Positions 25,584-33,813 of a DNA stretch of 46,067 bases are shown piece by piece. The position numbers and the translations under genes are program-made. The notes under the pieces were generated by a model, which made no database searches, was not told the DNA's origin, and saw only the letters and a list, made by a program, of their open reading frames with translations. Numbering within the stretch: the stretch's first letter is position 1; every line of letters starts with the position of its first letter. Origin of the DNA: Isosphaeraceae bacterium (GTDB taxonomy: Bacteria; Planctomycetota; Planctomycetia; Isosphaerales; Isosphaeraceae); contig JARLIH010000376.1 in NCBI GenBank assembly GCA_031291845.1, positions 1 through 46,067 of the forward strand, read 5' to 3'.

Positions 25584-28500
25584 TCAGCGCGAGCCCACGA
25601 AGGGATCGACGGGGAAGGCCATGTCCGTCAAGAGCGCCTGGAAGTCACGCCGAGCGCGGAGCGGGCCGAAGTCCGTCGCGGCTCGCACTTGCTCGGCGTC
25701 GCGGAAGCCGGCCTTGACCGCTCGGCGAAGGTCCGTCACCGCGCGGTCGAACGCCGCCGTGCGCTCGGTTTCCGCCACGCCGGAGTCGGAAACCGACGCC
25801 AGGGCTCCGAGACGGACGCGCGCCCGCGCCTGGTCGACCAGCGCGGTCGGCGTGATGACACGGAGCGCATCGCGGATCGAGATGGCGCGTCGGAACGCTG
25901 CGGCCGCATCGGCGACACGGCCGGCTGACTGCCGGATCGCGCCGAGTTGCTGGAAGGCGGACGCCAGCCGCATTCGCGGATCCGGCGCGTCGGCATGCGC
26001 GGCGACCTCCGATTCGAGTCGCGCCCGCAGGCGTTCCTGGGCCGCCAGCGCGTCGGGCAAGCGCCCCGCCGCGAAGAGAAGCCGGGAAAGGTCCTCCAGG
26101 CAGCTTTCCAGGCGCTGGGCGTACGCCGTCACGCTCGGATCGGCACCGACGAGGGCCTGCCAGAGGTCGCTCGCCTGCGTCTCGGCGGCGATCGCCTCGG
26201 TGGCCCGCCCCGTCGACGCGAGGACGGCGCCCATGTTATCCAGCGCCACGGCGAGCCGATGCCGGTACTCGGGCACGTCCGGCTCGTCCTTGACCAGGGC
26301 CTTCCACTGCTCTCGTGCCTGGGTGTAGGCCGCCAAGGCCTCGGCCATGTGCCCGCCGGTCCGGTGGACATTCCCGAGACTGTTGGTCGTGATGGCCAGG
26401 TCCTGACGGTACTCGCCGGATGTCGGGTCACTGTGTGCCAAAGCTTCGCGGATTGCCTTCGCGCGTTCGTACGCCTGGCGCGATTCGACCAGGCGCCCGT
26501 TCGACAACCAGTACGTTCCCAGGTTGTTCCAGCAGAGCGCTGAGCCTTGGCGGTAGGCGACGGTGTTCGGGTCGCCCGCGGCCAGCGCCTCATAGCAGTC
26601 CTTCGCCCTGTCGAGGGCCGCCCTTGCTTCGTCTCCGTGCCCGGTCTGCAAACGGAGCACGCCGATATTGAGGAGGCATCCCGCGAGCCGTTGCTGGTAA
26701 ATCGTCGCGTTGGGCCGTTCGCGCACCAGCCGTTCGCTGATCTCTCGGGCCCGCCCCCAGGCCGCCAAGGCTTCGGCGCTGCGTCCGCTCGCCATGTCGA
26801 TGTCGGCGATGTGGTTGAGAACCACCACCAGCGACTCGCGGCTGGCCAGGTCGTCGGGCGTTTCGCGCGCCAGGGTCTCGAGGACCGTCTGGGCTTCCTT
26901 GCAAGTTGCGAGCGTCTCCGCCGTCCGGCCGTTTTGCCGGTAGAGCAGGGCGAGGTTATTGAGGCTGACGGCCAGGTTACTGCGGTGGGACGTCTCGCCC
27001 GGGTAATCCTTCGCGAGGGCCTCGCGGAGGTCCCGCGACCGCTCGAGCGCGTCAAACGCCTCGGCCACGCGGCCCGCAGCGCGGTACTGGAGGCCCAGGT
27101 TGTTGAGGACCCTCGCCAACCGCTCGCGGTAGGCCGGCTCTCCGGGTTGCTCCTTGACGAGCGACTCGTGCACGGCGCGGGCGTTCTCGTAGGCGGCCAA
27201 GGCCTCGGCCGGCCGGCCGGTGGCGTGCAGCAGGTTGGCGATGTTATTGAGCGTGCCCGCCAGGTCGTCGCGGTAGACGGCCGACTTCGGGTCGGCCGCG
27301 CTCAGCGCCTCGCGGATGGCCCGCGCCTGCTCGTAGGCCGCCAGGGCGTCGCTCTTCGAGCCGATCGCGGCGACGAGCTCCCCCACGTCGTGGTACGCGT
27401 CGCCGAGCGCCTTTCGCGACCGCTCGTCCTTCTGGTCCTGCAGGAGGACTTTCAACTTGTCATAGAACGTCTTCGCTCCCAGCAACAGCTTGGCGCGCAG
27501 GTCGGCAAACTCCTTGCGCTTCAACAAGACGTCGGTGCTCACGCCGGTGTGGAACGTGCGGATCGCCTCCATCGCCAGGTCGACCCGGGCACGCTCGCGC
27601 TCGTTCGCGGCCAGGAGCGCCTGGTTGGTCAGGCGTTCCCGCCCGTAGGCCTCGTGCAGCCGCGCATTGTCCCGCGCTTTGACCGCGAGCACTGCGCTCC
27701 ACCCTCCGAGCGCCACGAGCGCGGCCGTTGCCGTGGCCGTAACCGCCGTCCGATGCCGGCGCGCCCAACGCCGGGCTTTCTCGGCGAACGGCTCCTTGCG
27801 GGCCGTCACCGGCTCGTCGGCCGCCCAGCGCTCGACGTCGTCGGCCAGCGTCCGGGCCGAGCCGTAGCGGTCCTCGGGCTTCCGGGCCATCGCCTTCAGG
27901 CAGACCGCTTCGAGCGACCGGTCGAGCGACGGAACGACCCGGCTCGGCGGTGGGAAGTCCCCCTTCTGCACCGCACGCAACACCGCGCCGACGTCGTTCC
28001 CCTCGAACGGCGGCTTGCCGGTCAGGACGCAGTAGAGTGTGGCCCCGAGGCTGTACACGTCGGAAGCGCTGCTGAGCCGGTCGAGCTCTCCCGCGGCCTG
28101 CTCGGGGCTCATGAAGGCCGGCGTCCCGACCGCCGCTCCCGGTAGGGTCTCGGTCGAGCCGCTCGCCGGCACAACGATCATCGGGCGCACGTCGGCGAGC
28201 GTCCCTGGGCTGGTGCGCCCGACCGGCTTGGCCAGTCCCCAGTCGACCACCAAGGTTTCGCCGTGCGTGCCGACGATGATGTTGGCCGGTTTGATGTCCC
28301 GGTGCAGGACGCCCCGATCGTGCGCGAAGGCAATCGCGTTGCAGACGTCGATGAAACGTCGCAGCAACTGCCGAAGCGCCAGCGAGCGGGCGCCGGCATC
28401 GCGCTTGAGGGCCTCGTCGGCGTGAAACGCGGCGATCGCCTCTTTCAGGCTGTCGCCGCGAATGAACCTCATCGCATAGAAGGGGCGTCCGTCGGCGTAC

Positions 28501-29117
28501 GTGCCCAGCCCATAGACCGGGACGATCCCGGGGTGCTCGAGCCCCCCCGTGATCTCGGCCTCCATGACGAACCGGGCCCGGCTGTTCGGGTCGTCCGCAT
28601 GCTGCTCCAGGATCTGCTTGAGCGCAACCTCCCTGCGCAGTTCGCCATCGACCGCGACGAACACGGCCCCGAGCCCCCCCTGGGCATGCGGCCGCAGTAT
28701 CTGAAAGCGGTGGCCGGCGGACACGGCGGCACCCGCGGGTAGCGTTCGGGTGCGATCCGAGGCATCTTCGCCGGCACGCGTCGTGAGGGCCCTGCCGACG
28801 TGCCCGAGACTGGCGTTGAGATCGCTGTCGCCGAGCCCTCTCAGTCGCGCGGGGTCCGCCGGGCTCGCGCCCAGCGCAGCGAGGCTCTTTTCGGTGTCGC
28901 CGCCGTGCTGCTTCAGATGGGTCTCGACCAAGGCCTGCACGAGGGCGCGCTGGGGCTCGTCGATGTCGCCCCTCGCGACGAGCTGCTCGGCGATCGGCCG
29001 GCCCTTGTCGCGCGTCCAGGTACGGAACGCACTGAGGAGCTGGTCCTGATCGACCAGCCCGTTCTGCAGGGCGAGCAGGCCGAAAAGAAGGTTGATGTCC
29101 GCTTCCGCCCTGCCCAT
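25584..29117 (-). CDS. Ser/Thr protein kinase with transmembrane helix and C-terminal TPR array
   Basis: 1177 residues from ATG at 29117 (AGGGAG nine bases upstream; the frame stays open 27 codons further). A helical N-terminal region (LLFGLLALQNGLVDQDQLL) precedes the kinase domain (about 135-430): QGGLGAVFVA, Lys167, HRDIKPANII (His272) and DWG instead of DFG (Asp292), GTPAFMSPEQAAG. The DWG variant is frequent in planctomycete kinases and need not mean inactivity. A helix at about 457-479 is followed by some ten TPR-like repeats (YRDDLAGTLNNIANLLHATG, LNNLGLQYRAAGRVAEAF, and so on) of about 50-55 residues. It leads an operon with the FHA-cyclase gene. Confidence 0.95.
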   Translation of the reverse strand: MGRAEADINLLFGLLALQNGLVDQDQLLSAFRTWTRDKGRPIAEQLVARGDIDEPQRALVQALVETHLKQHGGDTEKSLAALGASPADPARLRGLGDSDLNASLGHVGRALTTRAGEDASDRTRTLPAGAAVSAGHRFQILRPHAQGGLGAVFVAVDGELRREVALKQILEQHADDPNSRARFVMEAEITGGLEHPGIVPVYGLGTYADGRPFYAMRFIRGDSLKEAIAAFHADEALKRDAGARSLALRQLLRRFIDVCNAIAFAHDRGVLHRDIKPANIIVGTHGETLVVDWGLAKPVGRTSPGTLADVRPMIVVPASGSTETLPGAAVGTPAFMSPEQAAGELDRLSSASDVYSLGATLYCVLTGKPPFEGNDVGAVLRAVQKGDFPPPSRVVPSLDRSLEAVCLKAMARKPEDRYGSARTLADDVERWAADEPVTARKEPFAEKARRWARRHRTAVTATATAALVALGGWSAVLAVKARDNARLHEAYGRERLTNQALLAANERERARVDLAMEAIRTFHTGVSTDVLLKRKEFADLRAKLLLGAKTFYDKLKVLLQDQKDERSRKALGDAYHDVGELVAAIGSKSDALAAYEQARAIREALSAADPKSAVYRDDLAGTLNNIANLLHATGRPAEALAAYENARAVHESLVKEQPGEPAYRERLARVLNNLGLQYRAAGRVAEAFDALERSRDLREALAKDYPGETSHRSNLAVSLNNLALLYRQNGRTAETLATCKEAQTVLETLARETPDDLASRESLVVVLNHIADIDMASGRSAEALAAWGRAREISERLVRERPNATIYQQRLAGCLLNIGVLRLQTGHGDEARAALDRAKDCYEALAAGDPNTVAYRQGSALCWNNLGTYWLSNGRLVESRQAYERAKAIREALAHSDPTSGEYRQDLAITTNSLGNVHRTGGHMAEALAAYTQAREQWKALVKDEPDVPEYRHRLAVALDNMGAVLASTGRATEAIAAETQASDLWQALVGADPSVTAYAQRLESCLEDLSRLLFAAGRLPDALAAQERLRARLESEVAAHADAPDPRMRLASAFQQLGAIRQSAGRVADAAAAFRRAISIRDALRVITPTALVDQARARVRLGALASVSDSGVAETERTAAFDRAVTDLRRAVKAGFRDAEQVRAATDFGPLRARRDFQALLTDMAFPVDPFVGSR

Positions 29118-29216
29118 GGGTCGGGGCTCCCTGGAACCGACGGAATGCCGCCCGCTCGCCCGGCATCCCGCGCAGGAGATCGACGCCGGTCTGCGCACCT
29201 CGATCGGATCAAAGGC

Positions 29217-29225
29217 ATTATCTCA
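29217..29225 (-). promoter_or_regulatory. Possible extended -10 promoter of the kinase-cyclase operon
   Basis: Minus strand TGA followed by GATAAT: an extended -10 (TGn) with five of six matches to TATAAT. No good -35 is seen. The leader to the ATG would be about 93 bases. Confidence 0.35.
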
Positions 29226-29745
29226 TATGGGATAGGAACCTGGCATCCCCGTGGCTCGGGACTCGTTCCCGTCATCGGAATTTACGGCCGAGGTCCGCCG
29301 TGGAGTTGTAGTGGCGCGTTTGAAACCCGCGATTTTCTTCCCTTGCGACCTTTGTGAATTTGTCGCTTAAGTAGGCAACATTCTGTACCGCATGTCGGGG
29401 ATTTCCCTACAGAATCAATTGCCCGTCCCCGACTTTCGGGATGTCGGACGCCCGGTTTATCGTAGTTACTATGCCGCTATAAGCTTTTTAAAGCGTGTAG
29501 CGATCGGCTCCGGGTTGTGGATCAGGAGTAGTTTGGCTCTCTCGGCGGCGACTAGTGGCTCACCGGAGGCTCCGAGCCAAGCGAAGACGGGTGGCTTGCG
29601 CGGGACGAGGCAACATTCCATCCTCTCCTTGGGGGGGCGCAATCCACCGGACGATGGACGGTGGCCGAGGTGGAGACATTCTTTTGGCAGGTTGAAACGG
29701 AGTCGAGGTTGTTGCGCTTCCAGACGGCGCCGTTGCCTGAAAGGC

Positions 29746-29752
29746 GAGGTGA
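29746..29752 (+). promoter_or_regulatory. Shine-Dalgarno site that sets the receiver-gene start
   Basis: GAGGTGA at 29746-29752, four bases before ATG at 29757 (seven from its GAGG core). It favours this ATG over the one at 29661. Confidence 0.65.
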
Positions 29753-29756
29753 GCTC

Positions 29757-30419
29757 ATGAGTGAGGTTCCAACGTCTGTGCGGCCCGGTTCTTCCACATG
29801 GCGTCCTGCGCTGCGGATCCTGCTGGCCGACGACAATCGAGCGTTCCGCGTGGCGACACGGAAGTTGCTCCGAAACCAGGGGCATTTCGTCGACGAGGTC
29901 GCGGATGGACGGCGGGCCGTGAAAGCGGCGATCCATAAGCAATATGATATGTTATTTATTAATATATTACTGAATGATATAGGTGGTCTCAAGGCGGCAA
30001 CGTTGCTCCGGGAGTACGTACCGGGGCCGCGCCGGCCGAAGCTGATCGCAGTGACGGCCGGGCCCCCGGCGGGAGATGAACGCTGGTATGTTGCGGCTGG
30101 CATGGACGACTTTCTGGTCAAGCCCTTGTCTTTGCCGCGGCTCGCCCAGTTGCTCGACCGGTTGGGTGCCCCGGCCCGGCCCGTAGCGTCCCGGTTGCGC
30201 GCGGATATCGTCCCCGTTGCCCGGAAGACGTCGAGAAGTGGTGAGGTCCCCGCACCCGGCGGTCCGATCGAGGTCGTGGTCGATGGCCTGCTCTGTGCGC
30301 TCCGGGTCTGGTCCGAGCATGAGTGGGCAAGCATCCCGGAATCCGAGCGGCCCGTGGCTTATGTCTTCCAGGAAGGCCTGGGCTGGGTAGGGGCCGTTCC
30401 GAAAATCGTTCTGAACTGA
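29757..30419 (+). CDS. Receiver-domain protein lacking the phospho-acceptor Asp
   Basis: 220 residues. A receiver fold is clear at about 18-135: acidic pair Asp25-Asp26 in ILLADDNRAF, Thr100 in AVTAG, Lys122 in FLVKPLSLPRLAQLL. At the phosphorylation site the strand reads YDMLFINILLNDIGGL, with Asn69 where Asp is expected and Asn where the usual Pro follows. It is therefore a pseudo-receiver, probably phosphorylation-independent. About 85 further residues (VVVDGLLCALRVWSEHEWAS) have no recognisable output domain. The codons for the altered strand fall in an extremely AT-rich patch (29934-29983) unlike the rest of the gene. Confidence 0.8.
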   Translation: MSEVPTSVRPGSSTWRPALRILLADDNRAFRVATRKLLRNQGHFVDEVADGRRAVKAAIHKQYDMLFINILLNDIGGLKAATLLREYVPGPRRPKLIAVTAGPPAGDERWYVAAGMDDFLVKPLSLPRLAQLLDRLGAPARPVASRLRADIVPVARKTSRSGEVPAPGGPIEVVVDGLLCALRVWSEHEWASIPESERPVAYVFQEGLGWVGAVPKIVLN

Positions 30420-30509
30420 GACTCCGAGATACCGTTCCCGATCGCGCTGTTGCAAACGCATCCCGGCGTACCAAAGTGACGGCCCGCTGGGATCGAGAGA
30501 AGGCACCCC

Positions 30510-32225
30510 ATGAATCCGCGAGACGGTCGCACGCGCCACCGGCGCACGCGCCGGTCGCTCTGCCGGGAGACACTGGAACGCAGGACTTTGATGTCGGGGA
30601 GCGGAGGGGACTATGTCCTGACCGGTACACAGTGGCCCGATCCCGCGCACATCACCTACAGCATCGCGCCCGACGGCGTGAGCTGGGACGTCGGCAACAA
30701 CGACCTGAATGCCGCCTTCAACGCGCTGTTCGGCAACGGCACGTGGCAGCGCGCGATCGCCCGCGCGCTGGCGACGTGGGAAGACGTCGCCAATATCAAC
30801 ATCGCGCAGGTCAGCGAGAACGGTGCCTGGCCCCTGTTCACGGCCGGCCTGGGTCAGGGTGACCCGCGTTTCGGCGACATCCGCATCGGGGGCGACAACC
30901 TCAACGATCCACTCCTGCTGGCCGAGACCTACTCCCCCCCACCCCCCGGCGCGACCGAAACGGTCTACGGCAACGTTGAGCTCAATACAGCGATGTCGTA
31001 CCACATCGGCAGCGATTACGACCTGTACAGCGTTGTCCTTCATGAAGCGGGGCACGCGCTGGGGCTCGGCGATGAGCCGGCCGGTACGAACGTCGTCATG
31101 AATGGAAGGTACGGCGGCGTTCGTAGCGGGCTCTTACCCGGCGATATCGCCGGGATCGATGCCCTTTACGGCGCGCGCGTGCCGGATGCCTACCAGTCGC
31201 TCGGAGAGGCGACCAGCCTCGGTTCCGCCGTGGACCTCTCCTCGGCCCTGGGGGGCGAGCTCCAGGTGACGCTCAACAATACGTCGCTCTCGTCCATCGG
31301 CGACGCCGAGTACTTCAGCATCGTCGCCCCCTCGTACGGCGGCGACACGATCGCCGTGACCGCGACGGCCGCGGGAATTAGCCTGCTCAGCCCTTCGGTC
31401 AGGATCTACAACGCCTCGGGCCAGCAGGTGGCTACACAGTCAAACCCGTCGAGCTGGGGAAACGCCGTCACGGCACAGGTCACCGGTGTGGTGCCGGGCC
31501 AGCGCTACGATATCGAGGTGACGGGAGCGACGAGCGACGCCTTCGCCGCCGGTGCGTACCACCTTCAGGTCTCGTTCCCTGACGGCACACCCTCGCCGTT
31601 GCCGACGCGTACCGCCCCGATCGGGGCGATTTATGAAGAAGTGCTCCAGCGTGCCCCGACGGCCCAAGAGATGTCAAGCTGGACCCAGCAGCTCCAAGCC
31701 GGCGCCACGCCGCAGCAGCTCACACTCGCTCTTTACCAATCGGCCGAGCACGAAACGTTGGAGATCAACGGGCTATTCGAGAAGTACTTGGGCCGCCGGG
31801 CCAATCCCGCCGGCCTGGTGGTTTTCTCGAGCTGGCTCAGACTGGGCGCCACCTCCGACGACATCGCGCTCGCGCTCGTTGGCTCCGCCGAGTTCTCCGC
31901 CGCGCACACCACCCCGTCAAACATCGTCAGCACGCTTTACCAGGACATCCTGGGACGCGCACCCGACGGGGCCGGCGCGTTGCTATTCGCGCAGTGGCTG
32001 GACCTTGGTGCGTCGCCGGCTTACGTTGCCCGCGCGCTACTCGGGTCGTATGAATGCCACGTCGGGGAAGTTCAGGCCGCCTTTGAATCCGTGTTGGGCC
32101 GTCCGCCCGATCCCTCGGGCGAACAGTACTTCGTGAACCTGCTGCAATCAGGACGAGGGAGCCTGGACTCCGTCTACATCGGACTCCTCCTCTCGGACGA
32201 AAACATGGCGAACGTCGGCTATTGA
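30510..32225 (+). CDS. Matrixin-like metalloprotease with C-terminal DUF4214 repeats
   Basis: 571 residues, GAAGG six bases before ATG. The N-terminus (RRTRRSLCRETLERRTLMSG) carries the planctomycetal LExRxLxS-type export motif. Residues about 35-215 are a matrixin-type domain: PAHITYSIAPDG, LATWEDVANINI, the zinc site His178-Glu-x-x-His182-x-x-Gly185-x-x-Asp188 (LHEAGHALGLGDE) and a Met-turn around Met197. The third zinc ligand is Asp, not His. A beta-rich PPC-like domain follows (about 230-355), then DUF4214 units (IYEEVLQRAPTAQEMSSW, LYQDILGRAPDGAGALLFAQ, FESVLGRPPDPSGEQYFVN), which are typical of large secreted proteins. It is likely an extracellular protease; substrate unknown. Confidence 0.9.
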   Translation: MNPRDGRTRHRRTRRSLCRETLERRTLMSGSGGDYVLTGTQWPDPAHITYSIAPDGVSWDVGNNDLNAAFNALFGNGTWQRAIARALATWEDVANINIAQVSENGAWPLFTAGLGQGDPRFGDIRIGGDNLNDPLLLAETYSPPPPGATETVYGNVELNTAMSYHIGSDYDLYSVVLHEAGHALGLGDEPAGTNVVMNGRYGGVRSGLLPGDIAGIDALYGARVPDAYQSLGEATSLGSAVDLSSALGGELQVTLNNTSLSSIGDAEYFSIVAPSYGGDTIAVTATAAGISLLSPSVRIYNASGQQVATQSNPSSWGNAVTAQVTGVVPGQRYDIEVTGATSDAFAAGAYHLQVSFPDGTPSPLPTRTAPIGAIYEEVLQRAPTAQEMSSWTQQLQAGATPQQLTLALYQSAEHETLEINGLFEKYLGRRANPAGLVVFSSWLRLGATSDDIALALVGSAEFSAAHTTPSNIVSTLYQDILGRAPDGAGALLFAQWLDLGASPAYVARALLGSYECHVGEVQAAFESVLGRPPDPSGEQYFVNLLQSGRGSLDSVYIGLLLSDENMANVGY

Positions 32226-32655
32226 CGTCGCCGGTTGGCCAGAATCACGAGCGTGCCGGAGGACGGATTCGGCCGGGACGGAGAGAGGCACAACGCACGA
32301 TGAGGCCGCCCCTGAGCGTGGTTTTCGTCTGGGTTGCGCACGGCTTCCGGCATGACGAGCTGGGATCGAGCCCGTGAGGGCGATCACAGGGGCCGGTGTC
32401 CGCACGAAGGGTTGCGCAGGAACGGTGTTGGGTGCCATGCCTACATCTTCGTGCGCACGCGCCCATCCATCGGCTTGGCCCGTGGCGCATACCCACGAAG
32501 ATCTGGGAATGGCTCCCAGCCGCCCGCCTTCGCGTAAGGATTAAACGGTGGCGTGTCGCTTGAGCGCTGTGCTGTGCTGTGCAAGGAGGTAGAGCCAGGT
32601 ACGAGCGCGTGCGCAGCCAGAACGCGGCACGCCCACATCGCCTGCGCTCGGCCCG
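32226..32655. other. 430-bp intergenic region, no supported gene
   Basis: It lies between the ends of the matrixin gene (plus) and the coiled-coil gene (minus). A 72-codon minus frame (32441-32659) has no ribosome-binding site or family features. A small 6-bp hairpin (CTGGGA/TCCCAG, 32503-32519) is the only structure seen. Confidence 0.5.
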
Positions 32656-33426
32656 TCATGACCCCTTCGCTTTGGCCTTCTTCTTGCTCGCGGGCTTGCC
32701 CGCACCGGAGGTGTTCTTCTTCACGTCCTGGATCAGCTTCGAGGCGGCCACGAGCTGGTCCGACGGGCCCAGCTTGTAGTTGAGCGTGGTGCTGTGCCTC
32801 AGTTGGGCGAGGGCGTCCGTCACCGTCTTCTCCAGCGCAAGCTCGTGGTACGTCGCCAGGAGGGGGGCCACGAGTCCGTTGAGGTCGCGGACGCTGTCGA
32901 TATACGCTTGCCGCGTTCGCTTGAGCTCCTCAGGAGCGGTCTTCCGGTCGTCGGCCTTGGGGGCTTTCCCCTTGGAAGCCTGGATCTCGGTATTGATCTG
33001 GTTGATCATCGCCTGGCCTTGACTCACCTGCTGGCGCAACGGCGCGAGCTGTGCGTTCACCATCGCCCGCATCCTGCCGGACCCGGTCCCCGTGTTCCTG
33101 AGCTGCATCTGGAGCGCGGCGACCTCCTGTTGGAGCGCCTGGCGTTGCGTCTCCATGGTCTGCACCGCCTCGTCGTACTCGACGATCGCGGCGTAGCGGT
33201 AGAGCGCCTTTTGAAAGGCGGCGTAGGCCGCCTTGGCCTCCTCATACTGCTTGAGCGCGGCGGACTCGTCCAGGAGGAACTTCCGGTCGTCCTTGGTCAG
33301 CCCTTTGTCCTTGAGGACCTTTTCCGCCGCGGTGGTCGGCCCATCGTCGGCGCTCGCCCCAGGCGTTCCCGCGGCAACGATCATCCCGCCAACCAGCAAC
33401 ACACGGTATTGCATGGCCTTCGTCAT
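32656..33426 (-). CDS. Secreted coiled-coil protein of unknown function
   Basis: 256 residues, with GGAG nine bases before ATG. A signal peptide (YRVLLVGGMIVAAGTPGASA) is followed by a mostly helical protein. The central part (about 50-150) is a predicted coiled coil (YEEAKAAYAAFQKALYRYAA, METQRQALQQEVAALQMQLR, LAPLRQQVSQGQAMINQINT). The C-terminus is very basic (KPASKKKAKAKGS). It has no enzymatic motif. A periplasmic structural or chaperone-like role is possible, but nothing in the neighbourhood decides it. Confidence 0.8.
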   Translation of the reverse strand: MTKAMQYRVLLVGGMIVAAGTPGASADDGPTTAAEKVLKDKGLTKDDRKFLLDESAALKQYEEAKAAYAAFQKALYRYAAIVEYDEAVQTMETQRQALQQEVAALQMQLRNTGTGSGRMRAMVNAQLAPLRQQVSQGQAMINQINTEIQASKGKAPKADDRKTAPEELKRTRQAYIDSVRDLNGLVAPLLATYHELALEKTVTDALAQLRHSTTLNYKLGPSDQLVAASKLIQDVKKNTSGAGKPASKKKAKAKGS

Positions 33427-33813
33427 GGCGCCGATCTCCGGGGCCTGCGAGAAGAACTTCTCTCGAGGAGAAGAGCGGGCTCGCGCTCACGCGATCACGC
33501 TCGGGGGCTGTTTGGAAACACCCATTGTACGAGTTACATGACGGACTAGCCAGCGGCCGCCGAGCAGGCAGAGGGCATTGGCGCCGACACTGGTGGGACG
33601 CGAGGTACATCAGAATCGTTCCAGACACGTGTTCCGCGAGACAATGAGCGTCTCGATGGCCCGCAGAAACGGCCCATCGCTGGACGGCCTTGGAGCCACG
33701 CGACCGCCGAGGTCGGCATCATACCGGCAAATCGCCCGGAACCGGCGAGTGGCTTAAAATGTATATCGCTTGTTCATGGGATGCAAGCGATCGCCGCTCC
33801 GACGTCCCCTCTT
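33427..33813. other. 387-bp intergenic region
   Basis: It lies between two minus-strand genes. It holds a terminator-like hairpin for the upstream membrane protein gene at 33765-33791. No gene or convincing promoter was recognised in the remainder. Confidence 0.5.
33757..33791 (-). terminator. Terminator-like hairpin after the membrane protein gene
   Basis: ATCGCTTG (33765-33772) and CAAGCGAT (33784-33791) pair perfectly around an 11-base loop. In the minus direction a TTTT run follows about five bases later. It lies 23 bp beyond the stop at 33814. Confidence 0.45.

Larger units (their letters stand above)
29118..29756. other. 639-bp divergent intergenic region
   Basis: It separates the kinase-TPR gene (minus) from the receiver gene (plus), and parts near 29340-29520 are AT-richer than their surroundings. 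It contains the extended -10 candidate at 29217-29225 and a weak TATAAG at 29478. An 8-bp inverted pair, GTCGGGGA near 29395 and TCCCCGAC near 29430, is also present. A 122-codon plus frame (29392-29760) has no recognisable features. Confidence 0.5.

Noticed and set aside
29392..29760. A 122-codon plus frame whose stop overlaps the receiver gene ATG
   Set aside because: The ATGA overlap is attractive, but the translation has no recognisable features, no ribosome-binding site, and ends in Arg-rich shadow-like sequence.
32441..32659. A 72-codon minus frame between the matrixin and coiled-coil genes
   Set aside because: No start signal and no recognisable family; too short to support on composition alone.
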